DNA of 64,000 bases. It comes from Galaxea fascicularis (Eukaryota; Cnidaria; Anthozoa; Scleractinia; Euphylliidae). Under the pieces are notes generated by a model. The model was not told the origin of the DNA and did no database searches. It saw nothing but the letters and a program-made list of their open reading frames with translations. Below, one piece after another: positions 11,380 through 20,852 of the stretch. The stretch spans positions 10,834,379-10,898,378 of the forward strand of contig OX419343.1 in assembly GCA_948470475.1 (NCBI GenBank), in the 5' to 3' direction. The first letter of the stretch is position 1. Each line of letters opens with the position of its first letter. The position numbers and the translations under genes are program-made.

Positions 11380-13356
11380 CTGCTTCTCAAGCATGTTAAG
11401 GCATGGCTCAAGCCTCATTTGCATAAAATCTGAAAAACAGTAATTACTCTGTCAGTATTTGGTTTAATCGTTGCAGAATTGGCAGGCTAACCAATGTCGA
11501 CGACCTTAATATTCTAAGACCAATAAAATCTGATAAAATGGGTCACGTGACTATAATTAATTGTTTTATTTTTTGAAAAAACAACTGAAAATGGGCCGCC
11601 GAGATGACATACAATCACTGTCAAATTTAGTATTTTTACAATTGTGCTAATGGCCCCTGCAAGAATCTGTCCTGAATGGCCGACTAAAATATTAAGCTAA
11701 GAAGTTATTACGTAAAAAAGGTCACGTGACCTTCTATGTTTCCATATATAGCCTTATATAATTGAGGAGTTCATCCATTCAGGACAGAAATAGTTGCCTT
11801 AGAAAGTGGTTAAAAATTTTGTATGGTTAGTTTTTCGTGATACCTCTCTATCCTTAGCCCATTTTAGATTTCATCTCAAGCAGGCCTGTGACGTCACAAG
11901 TCACGTGAACACCATAAAGACACCTTAAGAAATTTAAGGATACCAAATCCTGTTTGGGGTAGGTTTCTGGCTCCCCCTGGGATAAAAACAACGTTGCTTT
12001 AGATCAAAAACGTTTTTTTCTTTCTGCTGGTCTGTACTGGATATGAGCCATGCCTTAACATGCTTGAGTTGGGAGTAATGCGTCTTGTCCATGACGGCGT
12101 ACATCAGTAAATATGCCAGCGGCAGTGCAGAGAAGATCAGCAGTGTGGTTTCCGGAGAAACGCAAGCTAAGGTCGTCATTCCTGGGTCAAATAAAAAGAA
12201 ACGAAAATCGTACGTTGGATTTATTGAACATTTTGTTGTCTCGTTAATTTATCTAAGATAATGGTGCAGCTTTACTTCTTTACCATCGCCCCAGCTGTGT
12301 GAGTCATCCGAGGTATTCACGTGTTTTAAGTAGAGTCACTTCGCCAAGCAAGATGCTCAAGGGTATTCACATATAACTCGTTGAAAAGTACTCATTTTGG
12401 TTAAAAAAAATTGCACAGAATAACTGCATAAATAAATTTTCAACCTCACTTCCAACAAAAGGCCCACTGTTTGTGAACAAAGTTCTATACGGGGAGACCC
12501 CGCCTCGAGCTTAAACCCCATACCCTTTTATATATACTATTTTTTTTTAAACAGAAAAGGTACTTCTCCTGTATACCCTACATTAGAAAATGGCGCTCGG
12601 CTCTTACATACCTTCTCAAGAACAATTTCTCTCTTTTCTAAACCCTGTACCACAAGCCTAAAAAAGGTACCTATTCGGGTGGAGCCTCCCCGTATAGGCT
12701 ATTGAAGGAAGTTCCCCCCCCTGCCTCCGAGGTTTTGTCGGGACAGTTTAATCTTTGTTAAGTGAAAGATGGACAAATGTATTTGCCATTTTCTAGAAGA
12801 AACGATGATAATGAATTTGGCTAACATACATGTTTTCAATAAATTCTACCTAACTGCACTAACCTGTGAAATACAAAGGACCAATGAAAAGGCCCAGTCC
12901 TGTACCAAGCGAAAACCAGGCCATGGCCTCGTTGTTATAAAGCGCACTCAGTGACACATTACCTGCTTCAGCCAGTGATTGTCCTATTGCTGCTATAAAG
13001 GCACCAGCAAGTCTAACGAGGACAAGGTCTACTACAGCGTACATAACCAAACCAGTTATTATGGACAAGACGACGGCAGACATCAACAAGACCTGTGGAA
13101 TTTTGTCCGCGAAGTAGGGAAGAAACAGAGCAGTCAACGTAAAGATGACATAAAGGATGGCGATTATTACTGAAGTAGGAATCAAAGTTCCTCTTAGCGC
13201 ATCTTGTGCGGCCGATACAAGCACGGAATAGGTGGCATAAATGACGAATCCAAATACCCCAAACGCGAAATGGGTGAGAAAGGTTTCCTTGTTGCGCTCT
13301 TTTGACATGTCCTGCAGTCGGTATGGGCCTTCATCGGCTTTGCTTGAGGTACTCAT
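10718..13356 (-). CDS. CLN3/battenin-family membrane protein (gene span, 3 exons)
   Basis: Exons 13356-12864, 12181-12038 and 11379-10718 join into a frame of about 432 aa, close to the ~440 aa usual for battenin. The product is a multi-pass membrane protein. In this family it resides in lysosomal/endosomal membranes and has been linked to lysosomal pH and glycerophosphodiester export. Recognisable family blocks are SVLVSAAQDAL in the first membrane segment, AAIGQSLAEAGNVSLSALY then a Gly-rich SLGTGLGLFIGPLYFTG, and in the last exon LGFFVEYLSLTSTVTTL and FLPSVVLVFLLAFAIGVSAGMLYINT. About ten hydrophobic segments are visible. The start codon at 13356 gives a short cytosolic N-terminus before the first membrane helix. 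The exon 1-2 junction is solid; the exon 2-3 junction is inferred from phase and length. A divergent UNC93/MFS protein was considered, but the order of blocks fits CLN3 better. Confidence 0.82.
11386..12068. repeat. 25-bp perfect inverted repeat bracketing CLN3-like intron 2
   Basis: The 25 bases at 11386-11410 are the exact reverse complement of 12044-12068, and matching stops abruptly at both ends. On the transcript one arm is in the 3' part of exon 2 just before the predicted donor, and the other is directly upstream of the predicted acceptor. Confidence 0.9.
12038..12181 (-). CDS. CLN3-like exon 2 (3' boundary inferred)
   Basis: The acceptor GACCCAG|GA completes a Gly codon with exon 1, reading FTG-MTTLACVSPETTLLIFSALPL. 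The frame stays open to 11934, but the next exon needs a phase-1 donor. The best match is A|GTACAG at 12038/12037, a weak site. It encodes one membrane helix and the start of the cytosolic loop. Confidence 0.65.
12485..12697. mobile_element. Short MITE in CLN3-like intron 1
   Basis: Terminal inverted repeats CTATACGGGGAGaCcCCgCC at the left and the complement of CTATACGGGGAGgCtCCaCC at the right, with an AT-rich centre. About 213 bp, non-coding. The superfamily is not assigned. Confidence 0.7.
12864..13356 (-). CDS. CLN3-like exon 1 (start codon)
   Basis: Begins at ATG 13356-13354 and ends with ACAG|GTTAGT in phase 1. It codes residues 1-164: a hydrophilic N-terminus (MSTSSKADEGPYRLQDMSKE), then about five membrane segments including the SAAQDAL and SLAEAGNVSLSAL family motifs. 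Confidence 0.88.
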
Positions 13357-13648
13357 TGCTTCAGCGTAAGTATATTCCAGCCGGTTAGAGATAACGATGC
13401 GGTGGTAGGAACCAATTCTTTCATTTCACGAACAATTCAACAATTTTCGCCTCACTGCTCATCGTTGTTCTCTATGTTGCCGTTATTGAACATTTACATG
13501 ACAATGCTTTTCAGTTGCACAATGACAGAATCCATAATTAATGTTGGAACTGCGGATATCTTGCCGAATAAAAAAAACAAAACAACAACAACAACAACAA
13601 TTTGACAAGAGGTAATCACCTCCTATTTCTCCTCAGGATCCCAGTCAA

Positions 13649-13650
<2 letters not shown>

Positions 13651-13682
<32 letters not shown>
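13651..13682. repeat. (TA)n microsatellite
   Basis: About 16 uninterrupted TA units immediately left of the Penelope-like element. A second (TA)n run, at 14577-14592, lies about 100 bp beyond its right end. Confidence 0.95.
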
Positions 13683-13686
<4 letters not shown>

Positions 13687-14475
13687 GTTAAAAAGGAAGC
13701 GAGGATGGACAACTTCTGACGTTAAAAAAAAGGATAAAAACTATAATAAAACGTTTCGGTCAAAGACCTTCTTCAGTTATTACAACTTTAGAATAAAAAC
13801 GAACCTTAAATAGGATAAAAGTGCTAAAGATTACGTAATCACATTTGACAACTAACTGACTAACGAATAAGGTACGAGATTACAAAAAAGAACAACAAGT
13901 ATTGGTAATTAGCAGACGACAAAAAAAGCAGAATCAGCGGAGCGAAAAAATACTGAATAGACGCCATTATGAACAACTAACAAAAGAGGGATAAAAATTA
14001 AGTAATAAAAATCTGGCTACGACTAACACAGCAACTGAAGAAGCAATGCAAGTATTAGAAGCGAATGTCTAAAGATTAGAAAGGTAACCCACCCCGACGT
14101 AGAAATCAAGCATTACATCGTAACAAAATCCCAAAACGAGGCCTTTGGAGCCCGAAAGGGCCGACAAACAACAAAATCCCTGGAGGGGCCCTTAAACAAT
14201 ATCGTAATAAGTTCCCCAAACCGGGCCTTTGAGTCCAATCGACACCCAAAAGGCTGACAAAATCCAAGAAAAGGGCCTTTGAACGATTGTTCACGCAAGA
14301 ACGTAAGCTGAAAGGGGGGAAATTAATTATAACAGATTCTGTTTTTAGAATGAAATTTTTTATTCTAAAGTTGTAATAACTGAAGAAGGTCTTTGACCGA
14401 AACGTTTTATTATAGTTTTTATCCTTTTTTTAACGTCAGAAGTTGTCCATCCTCGCTTCCTTTTTAACGTTTTAC
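13683..14475. mobile_element. Penelope-like element remnant with inverted terminal arms
   Basis: Arms of about 125 bp at 13684-13796 and 14345-14472 are inverted copies. Each contains ACTGAAGAAGG, then a short stem, then GACCGAAACG and an AT-rich stretch, ending at the GGAAGCGAGGATGGACAAC end. This arrangement, with CTGAAGA...GAAACG, is typical of the pseudo-LTRs of Penelope-like elements. The ~550-bp interior has no intact reverse transcriptase and contains degenerate internal repeats with a GGGCCTTTG core. Confidence 0.6.
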
Positions 14476-14566
14476 ATTCATTCATGCTGTGAGGTTTGGA
14501 CTGAGAATCCTACTGATCCTCCTGACGCAGTGACACCTTTGTTGGCTTGAGAGACCTACTAACAGT

Positions 14567-14576
<10 letters not shown>

Positions 14577-14592
<16 letters not shown>
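14577..14592. repeat. (TA)n microsatellite
   Basis: Short run of TA dinucleotides to the right of the Penelope-like element. Confidence 0.85.
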
Positions 14593-14597
<5 letters not shown>

Positions 14598-14809
14598 GTT
14601 CTCTTGGTCCGATCGTAGTATCTTCTCGTTTAGTTTTGTTTGTTGAGCTGTGGTTGAATGTTCAAGTGTTCAACAATTTGCATAATTTGATTTAAGCATG
14701 CGACAATTGGCAAGCACTGTAGGTCCAATTTCTAGCTGTGTACCTTGGACAAAAATTGCAAACAATGACAGTACCGTAATTCCTACAGAGCCGGGAAACC
14801 AACTCGGAG

Positions 14810-15075
14810 ACATAAGTAATGGCAATAGCCTAGGACTGAGTGGAGTCCAATTCGGTCTGTCATCATACGAGTGATAACAAAATCGGACGACCGCGCAGTG
14901 GGAGTCCGATTTGTTTATCACGAGTATGAATTGGACGACACGAAGTCTTATTACCCATTAATCATAAAAATAACAATTTCCGAGAAAAGAAAAGGGAACT
15001 CGTCTGGTTTGTTGCCATAAACATTTGTTCCATAGTAAAAATCACCCGCGGTGTTATTGCCAAATACCACTACAG
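14810..15075. repeat. Dispersed repeat with foldback core, copy A
   Basis: Strongly similar in direct orientation to 17836-18105. Its core (about 14839-14940) folds back: GTCCAATTCGGTCTGT...GTGATAACAAAATCGGAC opposes GTCCGATTTGTTTATCAC.... The shared flank includes GAACTCGTCTGGTTTGTTG. Confidence 0.8.
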
Positions 15076-15729
15076 GTCATGCTATTACCTATACTTAAAC
15101 TCAGGTAGCCTTCCAACTGAACCGGAAACCGACCATTGTGCAAATCTGATTGACCACGTTGAGCATATCAGAGTTGCCCTTATGAAATGTGTCAGTGGCC
15201 AGATAAGCGAAGTGTGGAGGCCTTACTTGAAGGTAGCATCTCATTGAAAGTCTTCTTACTGGTTCCGGTTAAAAAATCTGCTGAGTTGTCGCTGCATTTT
15301 CGAAGCGAACCGAATAGAAGCGAATCGAAGCGACTGCCACGTACGACTCGTGAGAATGGAGCTTGTTTCACTTGGAGAAACCCGTTAGCACTATATCATC
15401 CGGGCTCCAAAGTTATAGTATAGCATTTTCGTGGAAAGCAAAACGTAGAATGCGTTTAATAGATTCATTTACCTTTTGTTTTGTTGTTGTGGCTGCTACC
15501 TACTAACTCTACGAAATATGTTGGCGAAAAAAAAATTCGACCGAGGGGAGTGCCTTTATTCGTCCCATAGTGACTACGGGCCAGGTCTGCCCTGGAGCTG
15601 GGAAGGTACGGTATAGATGAACATGCAAACAACAGGCTAGACTGATTAACATTGTCTGCAGAGTGTTTCTTTTTCCCGGGGTTTCTATGTTCGCTTTAGT
15701 GGCTGGGTCATGACAAACTAAGTGGACGA

Positions 15730-15965
15730 ATCGCATCAGCTCAGCATTTTATTGTTTAGAAGTTCGTACTCGGAAAAGGTAAAATGTTAAGTGACCAACA
15801 TTGAAAGTAGTTCCTCAAGGTTGTCGATATGGATGGTGAGGGATGTGAAATAAAAACTATTTCAATATTTACTGTATAATTCTGAAAACGTGCTTTACTC
15901 TACCGGAACACAAGTTGTTTTCCGCAACTGAGGGCTTTAAGGGTGCTTTAAATTCGTGGGGGACA
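15730..15965. repeat. Dispersed direct repeat, copy C
   Basis: Similar over about 220 bp to 17081-17290. Shared blocks are ATTGTTTAGAA, GTTCCTCAA/GCTCCTCAA, GTGAAATAAA, GAACACAAG and AACTGAGGGC. Non-coding; the element type is unknown. Confidence 0.7.
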
Positions 15966-17080
15966 GGTTAATGTATTAGTACGCATTTATGAAAAGAACA
16001 TGGACAAAGTGCGACGGCTGCTACCGAAAATACGCGAAATATTTATGAAAAGGTCAAATCGTGTCGCACGAACTTCTTTTTATCAAAACCTGCGGGCAGT
16101 GCTGACTATAACCCGTGGGTTAGGATTATCAAAATTACCATAATTATAGTTTTTGCATTAATCAGTTTACTTGTGTTTACTCGGGAAGCCTTTCGGTAGC
16201 GTAAAAACAACCAATTCTTGTGTCCAAGAATTCTGCGCGGATAGAGAATTGCATGTGTTGACATGACAGGGTAAACTAGGTGTATTGTAGATTGGCATAT
16301 CTGACGCCAAATTTTTAAAGAAACTTTAGAAGGGAAGATTGAAGGCTTCGAATTCTAGAATGCTAAATTTGGCGATTTTAAACGCTAACAACTTTGAATT
16401 AAAGTTGAAATAAGAAAATTGGAGTCAGATATGACACAAAAAAGGTTTTCACTAATCGCTGAGAGGTAAAATCAACCTTCTGATCCTTGTGCACTTTAAT
16501 TATTCCTCAATATCTCTGTAAAGTACAAGTGAAATCGGCTTTTAAACGTTCATGATATAAGGTTTTAAAAAATCGCTCCCTACCTATATTTTTGCCGTAA
16601 AAACATATTCATGGCCATTTATCCCCCGCCACATTACTGCAGACCCTTTTCTGAGTTAATCATTGCCATTCTCTGGAGTCTTCTCCTCAATGTCTAACTA
16701 AAGCGTTCCCATGTGATCACTACGATCTTTGCTATCGCTGAACACGTTTTTCGGCGATCGCAGCGATAGTAGCGATCATATGGAAACCAGGGATTAGCAG
16801 AGAGGGCGGCAACGGCAACGAGAACGCCACAAAAGAATAGTCTTGATGAGCAAAAACAATCACTGTACGTGCCGTTTACAGTTTTCTACATTTCTTTGCC
16901 TTCCTCTGCATAATAGCAACGTGAGATCTGACCGAATTTAAAGGCCCTGGCAAACGAGGACAAATTGTTGCGGACACATTGTTTCTCATGGTGTTTCTTG
17001 GGCGCATAAACGCACGGGACTCAAAATGAATGTCATGACAACTATAAAGTACACGAATACCTCACGCTGTCGAGGCGACT

Positions 17081-17345
17081 ATCAGATATTTTAATTTTTA
17101 TTGTTTAGAAATTCGTAATCTAACGAAGTAAAATTTAAGTGATCAACACCGGCTCAAAGCAGCTCCTCAATGTTGTTGATCTTATGAGGTATGTGAAATA
17201 AAGTGTTTCGCTCTTTATTATATAATTTTGTACACGCGTTTTACATTACAGAACACAAGCTTTTTCCCGTAACTGAGGGCATTAAAGGACTTTTTTGAGT
17301 TAAGCATTGCCATTCTTTGGAGTCTTGCCCTCAGTTAATGTCTTT
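17081..17345. repeat. Dispersed direct repeat, copy D
   Basis: Partner of 15730-15965. Its right end (17296-17345, GAGTTAAGCATTGCCATTCT...) also matches 16650-16700, so this 3-kb stretch has been shuffled by more than one duplication. Confidence 0.65.
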
Positions 17346-17835
17346 TCCGTTTTTTTCTCCCACTCTATTGTTTTTCGTTGTTTCACTTTTTGTCGCAATT
17401 TCTTCTTCTTCTACTTTCTGGAGACAATGAAAGTCTCAATATCATACAATGCCAGTACAAAAGTCCTGTGATCATTTTTTGACTTTGTTTGATAGCCGTT
17501 CACTGGCCGGTGTAGTTAGTTGGTATATAAGGTAGACAATTTTCGTCATGATAATCCTCAGGGAACCACGAAAATTAGCATAATCCAGCGACCGACCACT
17601 ATTGAAACACGCAAACTGACTGGCGTTTGAAAGCTTTTAATTGCTATATTTTGTTGTTGTTATTCTTGTAACGTAATTAGTCAAATCACGGACTGATGTA
17701 TTATTGTAACTCCTCTGCTATTTGTGGGCGGATAATTTGCATGTATTTGATTACTAAATTGAAATTTCCTTTCCTTAAGGACCCTTAAGTGAAGACAAAT
17801 TGAGCAATATGGGTTGCCTATCGAGAGAACAATAG

Positions 17836-18105
17836 CCATAAGTGATGGTAATAGGACTGAGTGGAGTCCAATTCGGTCTGTAATCATAGGAGTGATAACA
17901 AAATCGGACGACCGCGCAGCGGGATTGCGATTTGTTTATCACGAGTATGATTATAGACCGAATTAGACGACATGAAATCTTATCACCAATTAATCATAAA
18001 CATTACAATTTCTGAGAAAAAATGAAGGAACTCGTCTGGTTTGTTGGCATAAACATTTGTGTCATAGGAGAAACAAAATCACTACTGTCTTCCAAAATAC
18101 TGGCA
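17836..18105. repeat. Dispersed repeat with foldback core, copy B
   Basis: Partner of 14810-15075 with a more complete foldback core (about 17868-17971), in which both arms run through CGGTCTRTAATCATA. Confidence 0.8.
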
Positions 18106-18192
18106 TTGTTTAAGGGAAAAAATTATCCATTTTGAAGAAAGACCCAATTCAAGAGTCTGTACCTGTTACTATGGTGATTGAAACCATGGTTG

Positions 18193-18225
<33 letters not shown>

Positions 18226-20348
18226 GATTGGCTTATTGAACTGTGCGATAACAAACTGTACGATAACAAACTGTCCAATAACAACTTGGAAAGCGAATTA
18301 GTAGAAAATAGGAGTTTTTAAACCAATCACTATCGAGGAAATTGTAAATTTTATGATAAACGGCTGAATCAGGCGCCCTGAAACTTGATATCTTGGTAAC
18401 AAATGCTAGAAGAGAAGTAACACTCCCAGGTCTTCCTAGGGGATAGGGTTTATGTTGAGAAATATTTTTCAATGCAGTCGACTTGTTTTTTACTTCAAAA
18501 CGAAAACGGTTTTGTACATTTTTAAATAAGAAAAGCTCACATATAGCTTAAATGTGGGGGAGAGTAAGAACTCGGTAGTATGTACGTGTGCGTCGAGGTC
18601 AGGCTAAATTGTTGTATTCCTCTGTCCAATATCCAAAAATCCCAACCACGAAAATTTTCCCACACGGATAAAGTTTCTCCCATTGCCTGATTTCATACCG
18701 TGAAGGACTAGGTACGAGTCTGTAAATTATGGGATTAGCAACTATTGATCTACATAGTCAGAAAGAGCACACCGAGATTCACAAAATCCCCAAGTTTGGT
18801 GTTAATCAGGCTAGTTTTGACTGAGATACAGGCATTTAAAAACGTAAAAAATTACAGAGAAATGTATGGAAATCCGGACAAATCCGGACTTTTGTCCGGA
18901 TTTCCGGATTTTTAATTTATTGCCGTGTGGCCGTGACATTCAGAAGTGGATTGGAACGAGTGGGTAAGGTTTTCAGGTAACGCCGAAGTTGTTTTGGTTC
19001 TGGTGGACTAACTGGACCTCACGGAGGTAATGGAATTAAGCTTTTCCTAAAAATATGGCTTTTACATCGGCTTAGATTAGAAAACGAAGTACTAAGGATA
19101 TTGGGAAGTGCCGTTTGTAGCTTTATATTTACTTTGTTAATGAGTTTTGTGATGCTTTAACAGGAGGGTACAACAACTTCGAGCCCCGCATTATTAACTT
19201 GGTCAATTTCCGAAAGATTTTAAAAGTGATCAACACTGTGAACTCAGAGCTCACAAAGTTATAATTTTCTACACACCAAACTGATTTTAAGACACTACAT
19301 CACTGTGAAATTAGGTTGTGTCTGTTTTTTTTTATTGTGAGAGCGTCCAGTGCAAGGGTCTGTGATCTGCCACGTACAATTCTACACAAACGAGCGAGTT
19401 AAGATCAGTGCTTTTCTGAAGCTTAATCATAAGTAGGTTACTAGTCTACTGCGTTCTCTCTTGCAACACGTTTGAGATAATTGTAAGAAATCTAAGAGGA
19501 TGGTCTCGAAATTCCCGAATCGAAGGAACATTTTATGATATGAACTTTGAACCCATACATTGAACGAAGGTTGTTCCGTCAATATTGAGCTGCGACTTCA
19601 TTTTTCTTGCATAACCGAGTTGGACGATATCCAAGGGTGGTTAAAATAGCGTGCATAGCTTCTGTTGTACATGTACATCTTGTGTGGGATAGAATAGTGG
19701 ACTATCATGGCTATTTGAACCAGGAGTTTCATGAAGGTTTTGCCATGTCTTGAGCCATGCTGCAGAAGCATCTTTGAAATTAAGCAAATCTCACACCCCC
19801 AGTATTAGTGTTCAGGCCATTGATAGGTGGACCATACAAATATTGAATTTTCTTTGTTTGATGAAGTAGAGGGTGAGAGAAACCATGCGTGAATTGATGG
19901 CAAGATTTCCACAGCCCCATACATTAATACTATTATTATACATGCATCACTGTCATACTGACCCTGTTTCAAAAACAAATACAGTTTGAGTCACAAAATG
20001 CATACATAATTAATGTAGGGCTGTGTGGAAATCTTGCCGAAATGACTGCTGCTAGATCACTGTCTTATGGAGTCTACTCAAGATATTAGGCTAGCTAAAG
20101 TGTGTGCTTGTTTAATTTCCCTGCGTGATTGGGTTGTGAAAATTATTTAATCTCATTTGTGATGTGAGCAAAAAAGTTGATTGTGTATGTTTTGTGAGTT
20201 TTCCAGTGGGTCTCCATCTAACATTATCTGATCAATCCAGCTTTTACTCACCTGTAACCCCTCCTACTATCCAAAAATGCCTTTATTATATTACATCTGA
20301 GAAGTGCAGAGCATGCTATTTGAAGTTCAGTGTTATTGTTTTCCAGCT

Positions 20349-20852
20349 ATGCTGTCCATTGTAAACTGTGCTGGTCGTGTGTGTCTGCGAAGATCCTTGA
20401 AGCCTAGCCATGGTTATGGTCAAGGGTCCCTCAGTAACTTATCACGGTCATTACTTGCCTTGCAAAAGGCCAATCCTATCAAACTTAGAGAGGACTGGGC
20501 TACAGCTTCATTTGATGTACCCAGCATGACAAAGCTGTTGGACCATGACAACCATGAGAAGAGGGAGAAATTTAGGAAGATACTGTCTGAGGACCCCTTA
20601 ATGAAACCCAAATATAACATCTCTGTGGATGAAGAGAGAGCTTTGGCCCTTAAGAGGCTGAAGAAACTCTGTGACCAGGGCTTCATTTCTGTGCTGGACT
20701 TCCGTCATAATCCTCGGTGGATATTTGCTGCACATGAGCTTGCTGCAGTAGTTGATGGATCAATGGCAACAAAGATGACAGTTCAGTTCAACTTGTTTGG
20801 TGGCACTGTGCTAAAACTGGGTACTGAGAGACATCATGACAGACTCATAGAG
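20349..20852 (+). CDS. ACOX exon 1 (start codon)
   Basis: ATG at 20349, two bases after a strong acceptor-like TTGTTTTCCAG, so the exon may begin at 20347 with most of the 5'UTR upstream. Residues 1-168: the basic leader, the N-terminal alpha domain, and the [11 protein letters not shown] block just before the donor GAG|GTGAAT (phase 0). Confidence 0.88.

Larger units (their letters stand above)
14476..20348. other. Intergenic region between the CLN3-like and ACOX genes
   Basis: Apart from the repeats listed separately, no gene is recognised. A donor-like CACGGAG|GTAATG at about 19020-19030 could end a non-coding first exon of the downstream oxidase gene, since an acceptor (TTGTTTTCCAG at 20346) precedes its ATG by two bases. 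This is inference only. Confidence 0.45.

Noticed and set aside
10718..13356. UNC93 or generic MFS transporter as identity of the minus-strand membrane protein
   Set aside because: The order of blocks (SAAQDAL, GQSLAEAGNVSLSALY, GTGLGLFIGPL, FFVEYLSLTS, FLPSVVLVFLL...YINT) and the ~432 aa length fit CLN3 better.
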